DNA from: Lytechinus variegatus | Taxonomy: Eukaryota; Echinodermata; Echinoidea; Temnopleuroida; Toxopneustidae | NCBI RefSeq assembly: GCF_018143015.1 | Contig: NC_054758.1 | Span: 6,683,001 to 6,747,000, forward strand | Direction: 5' to 3' | DNA length: 64,000 nucleotides | Shown: piece after piece, positions 60,001 through 64,000 of the stretch | Numbering within the stretch: the first letter of the stretch is position 1 | How the letters are laid out: each line of letters begins with the position of its first letter | Made by a program: the position numbers and the translations under genes | The notes under the pieces: generated by a model | The model's database searches: none | What the model was told of the DNA's origin: nothing | What the model saw: the letters and a program-made list of their open reading frames with translations, nothing else

Positions 60001-62916
60001 GCAGTACAGAGTTAGTAATAGTATAACTGTCATTACAGCAATTTCTGCTATTATCATATCATTATTATTATTACTATAGATATTATTATTATTAATATCA
60101 TTATCATTAATATTATTATCATTGGTATTATCACTACTATTACTCCTATCATATCATTACTGTAACCCTACTTAACATTATTACCATTATCATATCAAAA
60201 ACTTTTATCGAAGTAAGGATCTTTTGCAAAAGATGAGAGACGAATTCTTCTGATGGAGATAGTACTGCCTTGAATTTAAACATATTGATAATCTGACTTT
60301 GCATTCGTTTTTTTATTTGCCTCTCGTTTTTCAGTTCATGAAAATACAAGGTCATGATTTTTAGCCTGGTGGGTGTTTCATAAAGTTGTTCGTATTGACT
60401 ATAAGAACGACAGGTGATCCTTTCTTGTGGTAAATGGTATAGTCATTGGCGATGGGTTAGCACGTAATAAAGGATCACCAGTCGCTCTTAAAGTTGTTCT
60501 TAACTTATGAACAGCTTTGTGAAACAGCCCCCTGGACTGAAACAACTGTTTAACATTTAAGCAAAACTCAACATTCAAGACGAAATACTGCTTTTATAAA
60601 TTGCATCAGCAGATTATGCTGCCAAGAACCTTGCCAACTTTAGATTATACACAAAGTGTATTTATTTCATTTTTAGAGGAAGAATAAGAAGAGTGACATC
60701 TTGTTTGAATACCTATTGAACTCCAGAATATCTCAATTATACAACCGTTGTATCCTAAAGCGTGCAATTTTGATATCGAAGATTGAAAACCTACCTGTGG
60801 CGGGCAGGCATGTTGGGTATTTTGCAGGCACATCCAATGCAGCTTCCATGGCATACGCATTCGAACCATTTTTACCCATTTTCCAAGAATATAGTGCAAC
60901 TTGAAAAGAGGCCTCTGGGTTCTTGTGTGACACGCAGTGCAGACCCGGCTCAAGTTCGTAAGAGAGGGCGCAATAGGTCGTTCCATTTACCATTGATATT
61001 ACACGGCTATCTTTCAGTTCACTTCCATTTACCAGGAACCCTTGGATATCCCTGCAATTTATGATGACATCCACGATGTTTTCGTTCTCGAAGGGAAGCA
61101 CATCAACGAGAAGATTTTGCTTAGATTCGTTTAGAGGAGGAACGTTAAACATACTTGGATCGCTTCGGATGTTCTTAGCATTACTCTCATTGGAACCAAT
61201 CATATATTTCACGATTGAAATGGACTCATTTGCAGTAATCTCAATAACCTGATCGAACGCTCTTTGGTCATCAAATGATGAATGTTGACCATGAACTGTG
61301 AACCAATTTGCCCAGTCAAGACCACTAACCGAAACGTTTGCGACTGCTCCTTCCGGTGCAAAAATCTTGAGTAGGTAGTTGAACCTGTCGATTCTGGCGA
61401 AAGGCGCAACAGCAAAGTGGTTTCCCCAAAACCTTTGTGGAACCATTTGCTCCATGATATATCCCCCTGTCCCCTTCTCGAAAAAGCTAGTCATCCCACC
61501 TGCAATGACGGACACATTCTTCTCAGATTTCACAAATGTTCCTGTCAGGTCCACCTTCTTGCCTTTACAGAACATTGATTCAAACCTCCGCAACACAACA
61601 GAAGCGTTGTCAGTGCTAGTTCTTTCTAATGGATCACATTTAAATTGATTCCCCCATGGGTTGTAGATATGAATAGAGTTATTATCTTCTAAGGACGTTA
61701 TAGTAAAAAGAGTGAGTTTGTTTTCATTATGCGCTATGACATGGCGGGTCCCTGTGGATTCTGATGGTATGACATGGAAGGCAGCAACTGGCCGAAGGAA
61801 CTCCAAGTACGCTACGACACCAATCCTTCTTGTAGAATTGACAATTACGGTGGCGTTTTTGTAGTCGGGAAGTTGATGGGTCCCAAGGCTCAGATTCACC
61901 CGTTCTACATGCCCTGGTGGTAGAATAAACGTTCTCTCGAAATTTGTTCTGGGAATGGCTACATGAATTGATGAATTCTTGAGATCCCCGGAGATAACAT
62001 CAATCACACAGGGTTTATTCTCTTTTTGCCTGGATTTGCGGTCTGCCAGGAAGCTGAAGGCGAAGAGCTTACCCCCGTAATTTGGTCCTATTTCAGCTCC
62101 AACTAAACAGAGTAGGCATACACAAAGGACCTGTAGGGCAATTAAGAGAAGACAAAGACACAATTGAGCATTGTATTACAGCGAACACTGATGATCCTAC
62201 TTTCTTAACAAAACTAGTCAATTTTCAAAACAATAATAATGAAGATTACACTGTTTCAAGTAGTATTGTGTCATACCCATAACATTGTGTATGTCTCATG
62301 TATTTGTTCCTACTAGCTAAATTGGGCATTTACGATGATAATTTTCTGTATAATTGACAACTCAACTAACTACTTGAAAACACGGAGGGAACGTATATTG
62401 AGATGAGCTAGTGAGGTTGCTCTATATTCTGTATTCTTCCCCTCTATACACACCGTTGTCAGGATTGTTAGAAGCAGAAACAATACATTATATTTTACAA
62501 CGCTATATGAAATAGCCATCCTGGACAAACTGGACGCACAAATCTGAACGAAGCCTACATGTACGCTGTTAATTCTTGAGTGTTTAAACTAACTCCAGTC
62601 CTAGAGATTAGATATAACTTTCAGTGTCAAGTATAAACGTAATAAACATTCATGTTTTCTGGAAGCCAAACATGTCAACATATTTCACGTTCATTGTATG
62701 TTATGTTTACTGAGCTATTTTCCTAATTCTTTAGTGGTGTAGACATTGTGAGTGCTAAATTACCACTTAATTTTTTACGGCGTAACTCTCTCTATTTCTT
62801 GTCCTCTTTGTGAAGCATAGCTTGATTCAGATAAATAGATCAAGCATAGATGGGAATAAAATATAGCCTATCCTTACCAGTGTGAAGGAAACGACAAAAT
62901 GTAAAAGCTTTTCCAT
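39834..62916 (-). CDS. Adhesion GPCR with IgGFc-binding ectodomain (16 coding exons, 1,007 aa)
   Basis: The exons run from 62,916 down to 39,834; every junction is GT-AG and all phases close, giving 3,024 nt including the stop. Order of parts: signal peptide 1-25; IgGFc-binding-type N-terminal domain about 26-440 with many N-glycosylation sites; short Cys-containing linker; GAIN domain about 480-685 with GPS; seven helices about 697-941; basic Ser-rich tail 948-1007. The GPS keeps C645, W648, W655, C660, C672, C674 and the H676-L677/T678 cleavage triplet, so self-cleavage is predicted and the tethered agonist would begin TNFAVLM. TM6 has LLPVMGLTWIFG, typical of adhesion GPCRs; C761 and C839 form the expected loop disulfide. 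Known family role: cell-surface receptor sensing matrix or cell contacts. IgGFc-binding-type domains occur in mucus and matrix proteins, so such a partner is plausible but inferred. The start lies in a strong Kozak context (CACCATGG). Confidence 0.93.
40017..40723 (-). other. Intron 15 with a 12-bp perfect hairpin
   Basis: GATCACTATCGA at 40,185-40,196 and its complement TCGATAGTGATC at 40,210-40,221 form a 12-bp stem with a 13-nt loop. A CA-rich patch lies at about 40,418-40,440, and TCACTCGAGTGA at about 40,494-40,505 is a short palindrome. No coding sequence. Confidence 0.7.
40724..40892 (-). CDS. Adhesion GPCR exon 15: TM6 and TM7
   Basis: Encodes residues 891-947. TM6 contains LLPVMGLTWIFG and TM7 contains LICNSLQGFFIFVFHC, both signatures of adhesion GPCRs. 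Ends LLNSE in phase 0 with donor GTATGT. Confidence 0.95.
40893..41690 (-). repeat. Intron 14 with (TTCAA)n and (ATT)n tracts
   Basis: ATAAACCGTTTCAATTCAAT at about 41,170 leads into a TTCAA run, which looks like the tail of an old retroposon. A run of ATT units lies at about 41,388-41,455. No exon is seen in this intron. Confidence 0.6.
41691..41849 (-). CDS. Adhesion GPCR exon 14: second loop cysteine and TM5
   Basis: Encodes residues 838-890. VCFL supplies C839, the partner of C761. TM5 includes IWFFVVPILTIIALNVYFV. The exon ends in the third intracellular loop (NNRITRA). Acceptor CTTTCAG, donor GTGAGT, phase 2 exit. Confidence 0.95.
42429..42513 (-). CDS. Adhesion GPCR exon 13: TM4 and second extracellular loop
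   Basis: The short 85-nt exon encodes residues 810-837, LCPIIPLSATLAF then a charged loop (KCKLGDDVTTHDNP). It was placed because exon 12 exits in phase 1 and exon 14 enters in phase 2, and this exon bridges them with good splice sites (CATCCTAG, GTAAGT). Confidence 0.88.
42540..44300. mobile_element. ~520-bp MITE-like family, copy 2, split by a later insertion
   Basis: The left part (42,540-42,610, TTAAAGGGGAAATCACCCTG) and the right part (43,885-44,300, with ATGATGTCACAAATCAAATA) are the two halves of the family seen whole at 2,050-2,571. They are separated by the tandem-repeat element at 42,611-43,884. The right terminus is eroded. It lies in intron 12 of the adhesion GPCR. Confidence 0.7.
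42611..43884. mobile_element. Composite element: ~160-bp tandem units, GCC run, short inverted ends
   Basis: The ends carry CGTCTCACCTGC (42,631) and its complement GCAGGTGAGACG (ending 43,884). Between them a unit containing GGATGTTCAGTGATACTTGA and AAAGTTCATTGACC is repeated about seven times. The marker positions are near 42,700, 42,846, 43,009, 43,160, 43,323, 43,489 and 43,681. A GCC trinucleotide run follows at about 43,797-43,840. It is non-coding. The combination of tandem core, microsatellite and conserved ends suggests a non-autonomous mobile element; the class is not certain. Confidence 0.75.
44301..44948. other. Intron 12 remainder
   Basis: Two overlapping plus-strand frames (44,367-44,711 and 44,401-44,688) have no recognisable domain and are opposite to the host gene. 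I do not call them. An AAATAAAT-rich patch lies at about 44,760-44,910. Confidence 0.45.
44949..45102 (-). CDS. Adhesion GPCR exon 12: TM3 and start of TM4
   Basis: Encodes residues 759-809. It contains C761 (extracellular disulfide), SAFCWMLIEGVNLF in TM3, and KIYLVIGW opening TM4, all diagnostic for this class. Acceptor ACATATAG, donor GTAAGT, phase 1 exit. Confidence 0.95.
45103..45562. repeat. Intron 11 AT-rich trinucleotide tract
   Basis: About 430 bp consist of degenerate AAT, ATA and TGA units (AATAATAATACTAATGATG type). Low-complexity sequence with no coding content. Confidence 0.8.
45563..46040. mobile_element. ~520-bp MITE-like family, copy 3
   Basis: The ends TTAAAGTTCGCCCT and GTGTGAACTTCCCCTTT are inverted counterparts. 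Internal blocks such as CATCAAAGATTAAAA, TGAAATGATTTGTCTTTTTA and GACGTCACATAAAA match copies 1 and 2 in order. It lies in intron 11 of the adhesion GPCR. Confidence 0.72.
46132..46231 (-). CDS. Adhesion GPCR exon 11: TM2
   Basis: Encodes residues 725-758 with the TM2 core VMIHINLALAVGLGQIMILF. The donor is GTCTGT, weaker than the others in this gene; the phase 0 exit nevertheless fits the next exon exactly. Confidence 0.92.
46560..46700. repeat. Intron 10 repeat with G-run/C-run hairpin and CG palindrome
   Basis: CCCTAAATAGACTGGGC leads to a run of about 16 G, then CTGATTCAG, then CCCCCC, which can pair back. It is followed by GATCTCGGCCGTCGAT and the perfect 14-bp palindrome CGATCGCGCGATCG. 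The sharp structure and higher GC content than the intron suggest an inserted repeat; the full ends are not defined. Confidence 0.6.
46899..47002 (-). CDS. Adhesion GPCR exon 10: TM1
   Basis: Encodes residues 691-724. The helix runs from about 698 to 724 and includes ITSIGCGLSIAGAFFTIFSF, typical of adhesion-GPCR TM1. The acceptor could be used three bases upstream (CAGCAG), adding one Gln. Donor GTAAAT, phase 2 exit. Confidence 0.93.
47668..47779 (-). CDS. Adhesion GPCR exon 9: GPS cleavage site and tethered agonist
   Basis: Encodes residues 653-690. GWSQEGCWPEF and VECACDHLTNF give W655, C660, C672, C674 and the cleavage triplet H676-L677-T678. The released agonist would start TNFAVLMQINEYH. 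All key residues for self-cleavage are present. Acceptor TTCTTTTAG, donor GTAAGA, phase 0 exit. Confidence 0.95.
47780..49152. mobile_element. Intron 8 with second MITE-like family, copy 3 (about 48,335-48,665)
   Basis: Blocks CATGAATATGCAATGAGCAA, GATTATGTCATATCCCTAAT, TGCAACTTATTTCGTT and ATAATGAATATTGTC follow the order seen in the copies at 5,437 and 35,976. Ends are eroded. The rest of the intron shows no exon or further repeat. Confidence 0.5.
49153..49208 (-). CDS. Adhesion GPCR exon 8: first half of GPS
   Basis: The 56-nt exon encodes residues 635-652 and ends in phase 2. It contains LCSFWNHTL, the first GPS cysteine (C645) and tryptophan (W648). Acceptor GGCAACAG, donor GTAAGT. Confidence 0.92.
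49209..52579. other. Intron 7 (3.4 kb)
   Basis: Apart from the inverted-repeat element at 50,563-50,792, this intron holds only AT-rich sequence and a short poly-CAG/GTT patch near 49,662-49,685. A 135-codon minus-strand frame there (49,488-49,895) owes its length partly to that patch, has no recognisable domain and is not called. Confidence 0.5.
50563..50792. mobile_element. MITE-like element rich in GGTGT/ACACC motifs
   Basis: The left end AAAAACTGCGGTGTTAA and the complement of the right end (GCAAAAACTGTGGTGTTAAC) match. GGTGT and ACACC recur about twenty times inside in both orientations (for example ACACCAGTTGGTGT and ACACCGGTGT), so the element can fold in many registers. It is non-coding and lies in intron 7 of the adhesion GPCR. 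Confidence 0.75.
52580..52709 (-). CDS. Adhesion GPCR exon 7: GAIN domain, VLSLSL strand
   Basis: Encodes residues 591-634, including SQVLSLSLYPSVASELK and the PVGMVF strand, which are hallmark GAIN segments just before the GPS. Acceptor ATATCTAG, donor GTAAAT, phase 0 exit. Confidence 0.92.
53268..53475 (-). CDS. Adhesion GPCR exon 6: GAIN domain, central part
   Basis: Encodes residues 522-590. It contains VIEIKRINSSG, then GLISMGILRELE and AIISIVFRNLG, which are the expected beta-strand blocks of the GAIN sandwich. N-glycosylation sites occur near N546 and N583. Acceptor GCAACAG, donor GTAAGT, phase 2 exit. Confidence 0.92.
53969..54010. repeat. (GT)n microsatellite
   Basis: A GT dinucleotide run of about 40 bp in intron 5 of the adhesion GPCR, just left of a MITE copy. 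Shorter CA-rich sequence lies at about 53,905-53,930. Confidence 0.92.
54060..54362. mobile_element. ~310-bp MITE family, copy 2 (intron 5)
   Basis: The ends GGCCCGTATTCTGAAGTC and GACTTCAGAATACGGGCC are perfect inverted repeats over 18 bp and imperfect further in. ATT flanks both sides and could be a 3-bp target duplication. It aligns along its whole length with 30,845-31,156. Confidence 0.87.
54363..55631. other. Remainder of intron 5
   Basis: AT-rich intronic sequence with T runs at about 55,120-55,175. No exon, gene or repeat family recognised. Confidence 0.5.
55632..55746 (-). CDS. Adhesion GPCR exon 5: start of GAIN domain
   Basis: Encodes residues 484-521, including NRPANIAMEMEHLAVELAAK, an amphipathic helix typical of the helical half of GAIN. 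Acceptor TTGTATAG, donor GTGAGA, phase 1 exit. Confidence 0.9.
55908..56124. mobile_element. MITE with TTAA flanks (intron 4)
   Basis: The ends share CACACCGCCCGAGCGTTG and then TTGGAGCGGTCGTGGAGC in inverted orientation, about 44 bp per arm. TTAA lies immediately outside on both sides (55,904-55,907 and 56,125-56,128). TTAA target duplication is typical of the piggyBac superfamily, so a piggyBac-type MITE is likely. The interior is T-rich and non-coding. Confidence 0.82.
56299..56352 (-). CDS. Adhesion GPCR exon 4: linker before GAIN domain
   Basis: The 54-nt exon has phase 0 at both ends and encodes residues 466-483, FQKRLAGLQDEDYCGNNT. Because it is symmetric it could be skipped without shifting the frame. 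Acceptor AATACAG, donor GTAAGT. Confidence 0.83.
57174..57390. mobile_element. hAT-like MITE with perfect 8-bp target duplication (intron 3)
   Basis: The ends CATTGGCGGCGGAAGC and GCTTCCGCCGCCAATG are perfect 16-bp inverted repeats. GAACTCTG flanks both sides exactly (57,166-57,173 and 57,391-57,398). An 8-bp duplication is the hallmark of hAT elements. The interior contains repeated blocks of CCCCCCTAAATTTG and GACCTTTTTTTT. Non-coding. Confidence 0.88.
57859..57878 (-). CDS. Adhesion GPCR exon 3: 20-nt microexon
   Basis: Acceptor CTCACAG and donor GTAAAG enclose just 20 nt. They convert the phase 1 exit of exon 2 to phase 0 and add residues 459-465, ESSPDIQ. The next exon requires phase 0, so the frame only closes with this exon included. 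Confidence 0.78.
57879..59708. other. Intron 2, left part
   Basis: No exon or repeat family recognised in about 1.8 kb of AT-rich sequence. An 84-codon plus-strand frame (58,241-58,495) has no recognisable domain. Confidence 0.5.
59709..59780. repeat. (AGT/AGC)n microsatellite
   Basis: A degenerate trinucleotide run (GTAGTAGCAGCAGCAGTAG type) into which the neighbouring TA-flanked element appears to have inserted: the run resumes as GCAGTACAG on its far side. Confidence 0.85.
59781..59998. mobile_element. Tc1/mariner-like MITE with TA flanks (intron 2)
   Basis: The ends CACTCTTAAAACAAATCAGT and the complement of ACCGATTTGTTTTTAGAGTG match as inverted repeats with few differences. TA lies on each side (59,779-59,780 and 59,999-60,000), as expected for Tc1/mariner insertion. 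The interior has several TGACTAGAA motifs. Non-coding. Confidence 0.82.
60055..60160. repeat. (ATT)n-type low-complexity tract
   Basis: TATTATTATTACTATAG and similar ATT/ATC units continue for about 100 bp in intron 2. Confidence 0.8.
60367..60533. mobile_element. Short MITE, GGGTGTTTCAyAAAG ends (intron 2)
   Basis: The left end TGGTGGGTGTTTCATAAAGT and the right end (complement AGGGGGCTGTTTCACAAAGC) are inverted copies continuing to GTTC. The interior also has inverted GGATCACC/GGTGATCC blocks. At 167 bp it is non-coding. The terminal GTTTCAyAAAG resembles the element at 1,405. Confidence 0.72.
60795..62130 (-). CDS. Adhesion GPCR exon 2: IgGFc-binding-type domain
   Basis: This large exon of 1,336 nt (residues 14-458 plus one base) encodes almost the whole ectodomain. 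It begins VLCVCLLCLVGA, completing the signal peptide, then IGPNYGGKLFAFSFL. The family pattern includes RRIGVVAYLEFLRPVAAFHV, a C-rich turn (MFCKGKK) and about a dozen N-x-S/T sites. Acceptor TTGCCCTACAG, donor GTAGGT, phase 1 exit. Confidence 0.9.
62131..62877. other. Intron 1 of the adhesion GPCR
   Basis: AT-rich intronic sequence without a recognised repeat or exon. Confidence 0.6.
62878..62916 (-). CDS. Adhesion GPCR exon 1: signal peptide, first half
   Basis: This exon encodes residues 1-13, MEKLLHFVVSFTL, and ends in phase 0 at a GTAAGG donor. Joined to exon 2 it gives one continuous hydrophobic core, which is why I chose this ATG rather than an in-frame TTG next to exon 2. The intron splits the signal peptide. 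Confidence 0.88.
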
Positions 62917-64000
62917 GGTGAAACCTTCCTGGCCTTTCTATGGTTCAGTAGGAAGTTTCCGGGAAAATGACAGCAGTATAGCTCCAGATTTTAGGAAGTC
63001 ACTTTAAATCATGTGCCACTGTTACGTGAAATGTCTTGTTGGCTTGGAAACAAATCACTTCAGGAAATCAGGAAATATCCCATACGGACGCCCATCATTG
63101 CACAATGATGTAGAACATGCTTATTTGTGAGTAATAGGCTAATCGAAAGCACAAAAAAAAATTGATGTTCATCCTTTACTTGTGCACTTGGTCACTGGTA
63201 GCGCAGTCAACCTTATCCGCCGCGTTACAACTCTCATTTAGGCATTTTTTGTTGAATTATTCTCAAGATCAAAGAAAATTTCCACAACCTTATGATTATG
63301 ATACACCAAAACACAGGCACACCGCAATAGCCTTTTGAAAATCCATGAGTCAAGTCAATCATAATACGCGAAATATAATCCGCGACTGGTGGTGGGAGAG
63401 GTGGAAGAGCAAATGCCGGATGTACTACCACTTGGATTCGAATTGTCCAATGAAACAGTTAACAACAAACATGAGCAGCTGCACCAACATATCTCCAAAC
63501 CCACCACCATGTCAATCGCAGAATGAGGGATGTGAACTTCAAGTATCATAGAAATAATTATTCGAGGCGTTAATCATAAATCAAAAATAAGACAAAATAT
63601 TCCTCCCGCCATGAGAAACATCAAACTCGGCGTCAAGTGCTAATTTGATAGTAGAGCTCACAATGAAAAAGTGGCATTGCTTACAGTCGTTCTGTATTAC
63701 GCCGGATGACGTCTGCATTTGATAACCAGGTTTTGTTCAGTATCCTGTATTTAGAAAGCGCGTACTAAACCGGTACATCAGAATTGACATTCAGGTAAGG
63801 TCCGTTTTTAGTTGAAAAGATTTAGGACATGAACTTTGCTTTGGAGACAAGAAATCCACACTTTGAAATATAAGTGGAATTGAATATCGTAACTACCCGT
63901 AACTTTACCGTCAAGTTGCTAGCTTTCGTTGTAGGCTATAACTCATAGGTTAGTCGTGTTCATTCAAGACCTACTATTGGTTGGGTTACAAGACACTATA
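62917..64000. other. 5' flank of the adhesion GPCR
   Basis: It should contain the 5' UTR and promoter of the minus-strand gene, but no TATA box or initiator can be assigned. Small frames on both strands at about 63,234-63,551 overlap one another; the plus-strand one is Cys-rich but has no recognised family. Not called as a gene. Confidence 0.45.

Noticed and set aside
62161-62163. Start codon of the IgGFc exon at an in-frame TTG
   Set aside because: The residues between it and VLCVCLL lie in a polypyrimidine tract ending in CAG, a splice acceptor. A true ATG in strong context with a donor in the right phase exists at 62,916.
63234-63551. Cys-rich small protein on the plus strand upstream of the receptor
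   Set aside because: Frames on both strands overlap, and there is no signal peptide or known cysteine pattern.

Overview
This is a 64-kb piece of an animal nuclear genome. It is AT-rich, intron-bearing and crowded with short inverted-repeat transposons, LINE remnants and microsatellites, with no operons or bacterial signals. The gene content and the style of the repeats suggest a marine invertebrate deuterostome, most likely an echinoderm. That placement is inference; no rRNA or mitochondrial marker is present to fix the species.

Layout. Positions 1-15,000 are gene-poor. They hold one unrecognised minus-strand reading frame with a CxxC...CxxC cysteine cluster (2,693-3,799), two LINE 3' remnants, several MITE-like elements, and a palindromic, tandemly duplicated block with three tRNA-like sequences near 14 kb. 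Positions 15,001-30,080 are one continuous minisatellite built on a unit of about 27 bp. Its centre (17,556-28,797) is organised as a higher-order repeat of about 2.09 kb, present five times plus a partial sixth. From 30 to 33 kb there is a pyrimidine tract, a MITE and a 5'-truncated LINE on the minus strand. An intronless class A GPCR of biogenic-amine type lies at 34,112-35,335 (+). Repeats fill 35.3-39.6 kb.

The main gene is on the minus strand, 62,916 down to 39,834. I assembled 16 coding exons, all with GT-AG introns and phases that close exactly, giving 1,007 residues. The order is signal peptide, IgGFc-binding-type ectodomain, GAIN domain, an intact GPS with a His-Leu/Thr cleavage site, seven transmembrane helices of adhesion-GPCR type, and a short basic tail. 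A second possible last exon, a diverged copy of the end of exon 16, lies 201 bp downstream. The introns carry at least nine mobile or repeat insertions, one nested in another.

The two GPCR genes are the functional content: one is predicted to sense a small amine-like ligand, the other a large extracellular or matrix partner. Nothing in the sequence shows that they act together. The satellite and the inverted-repeat families are the main structural content.
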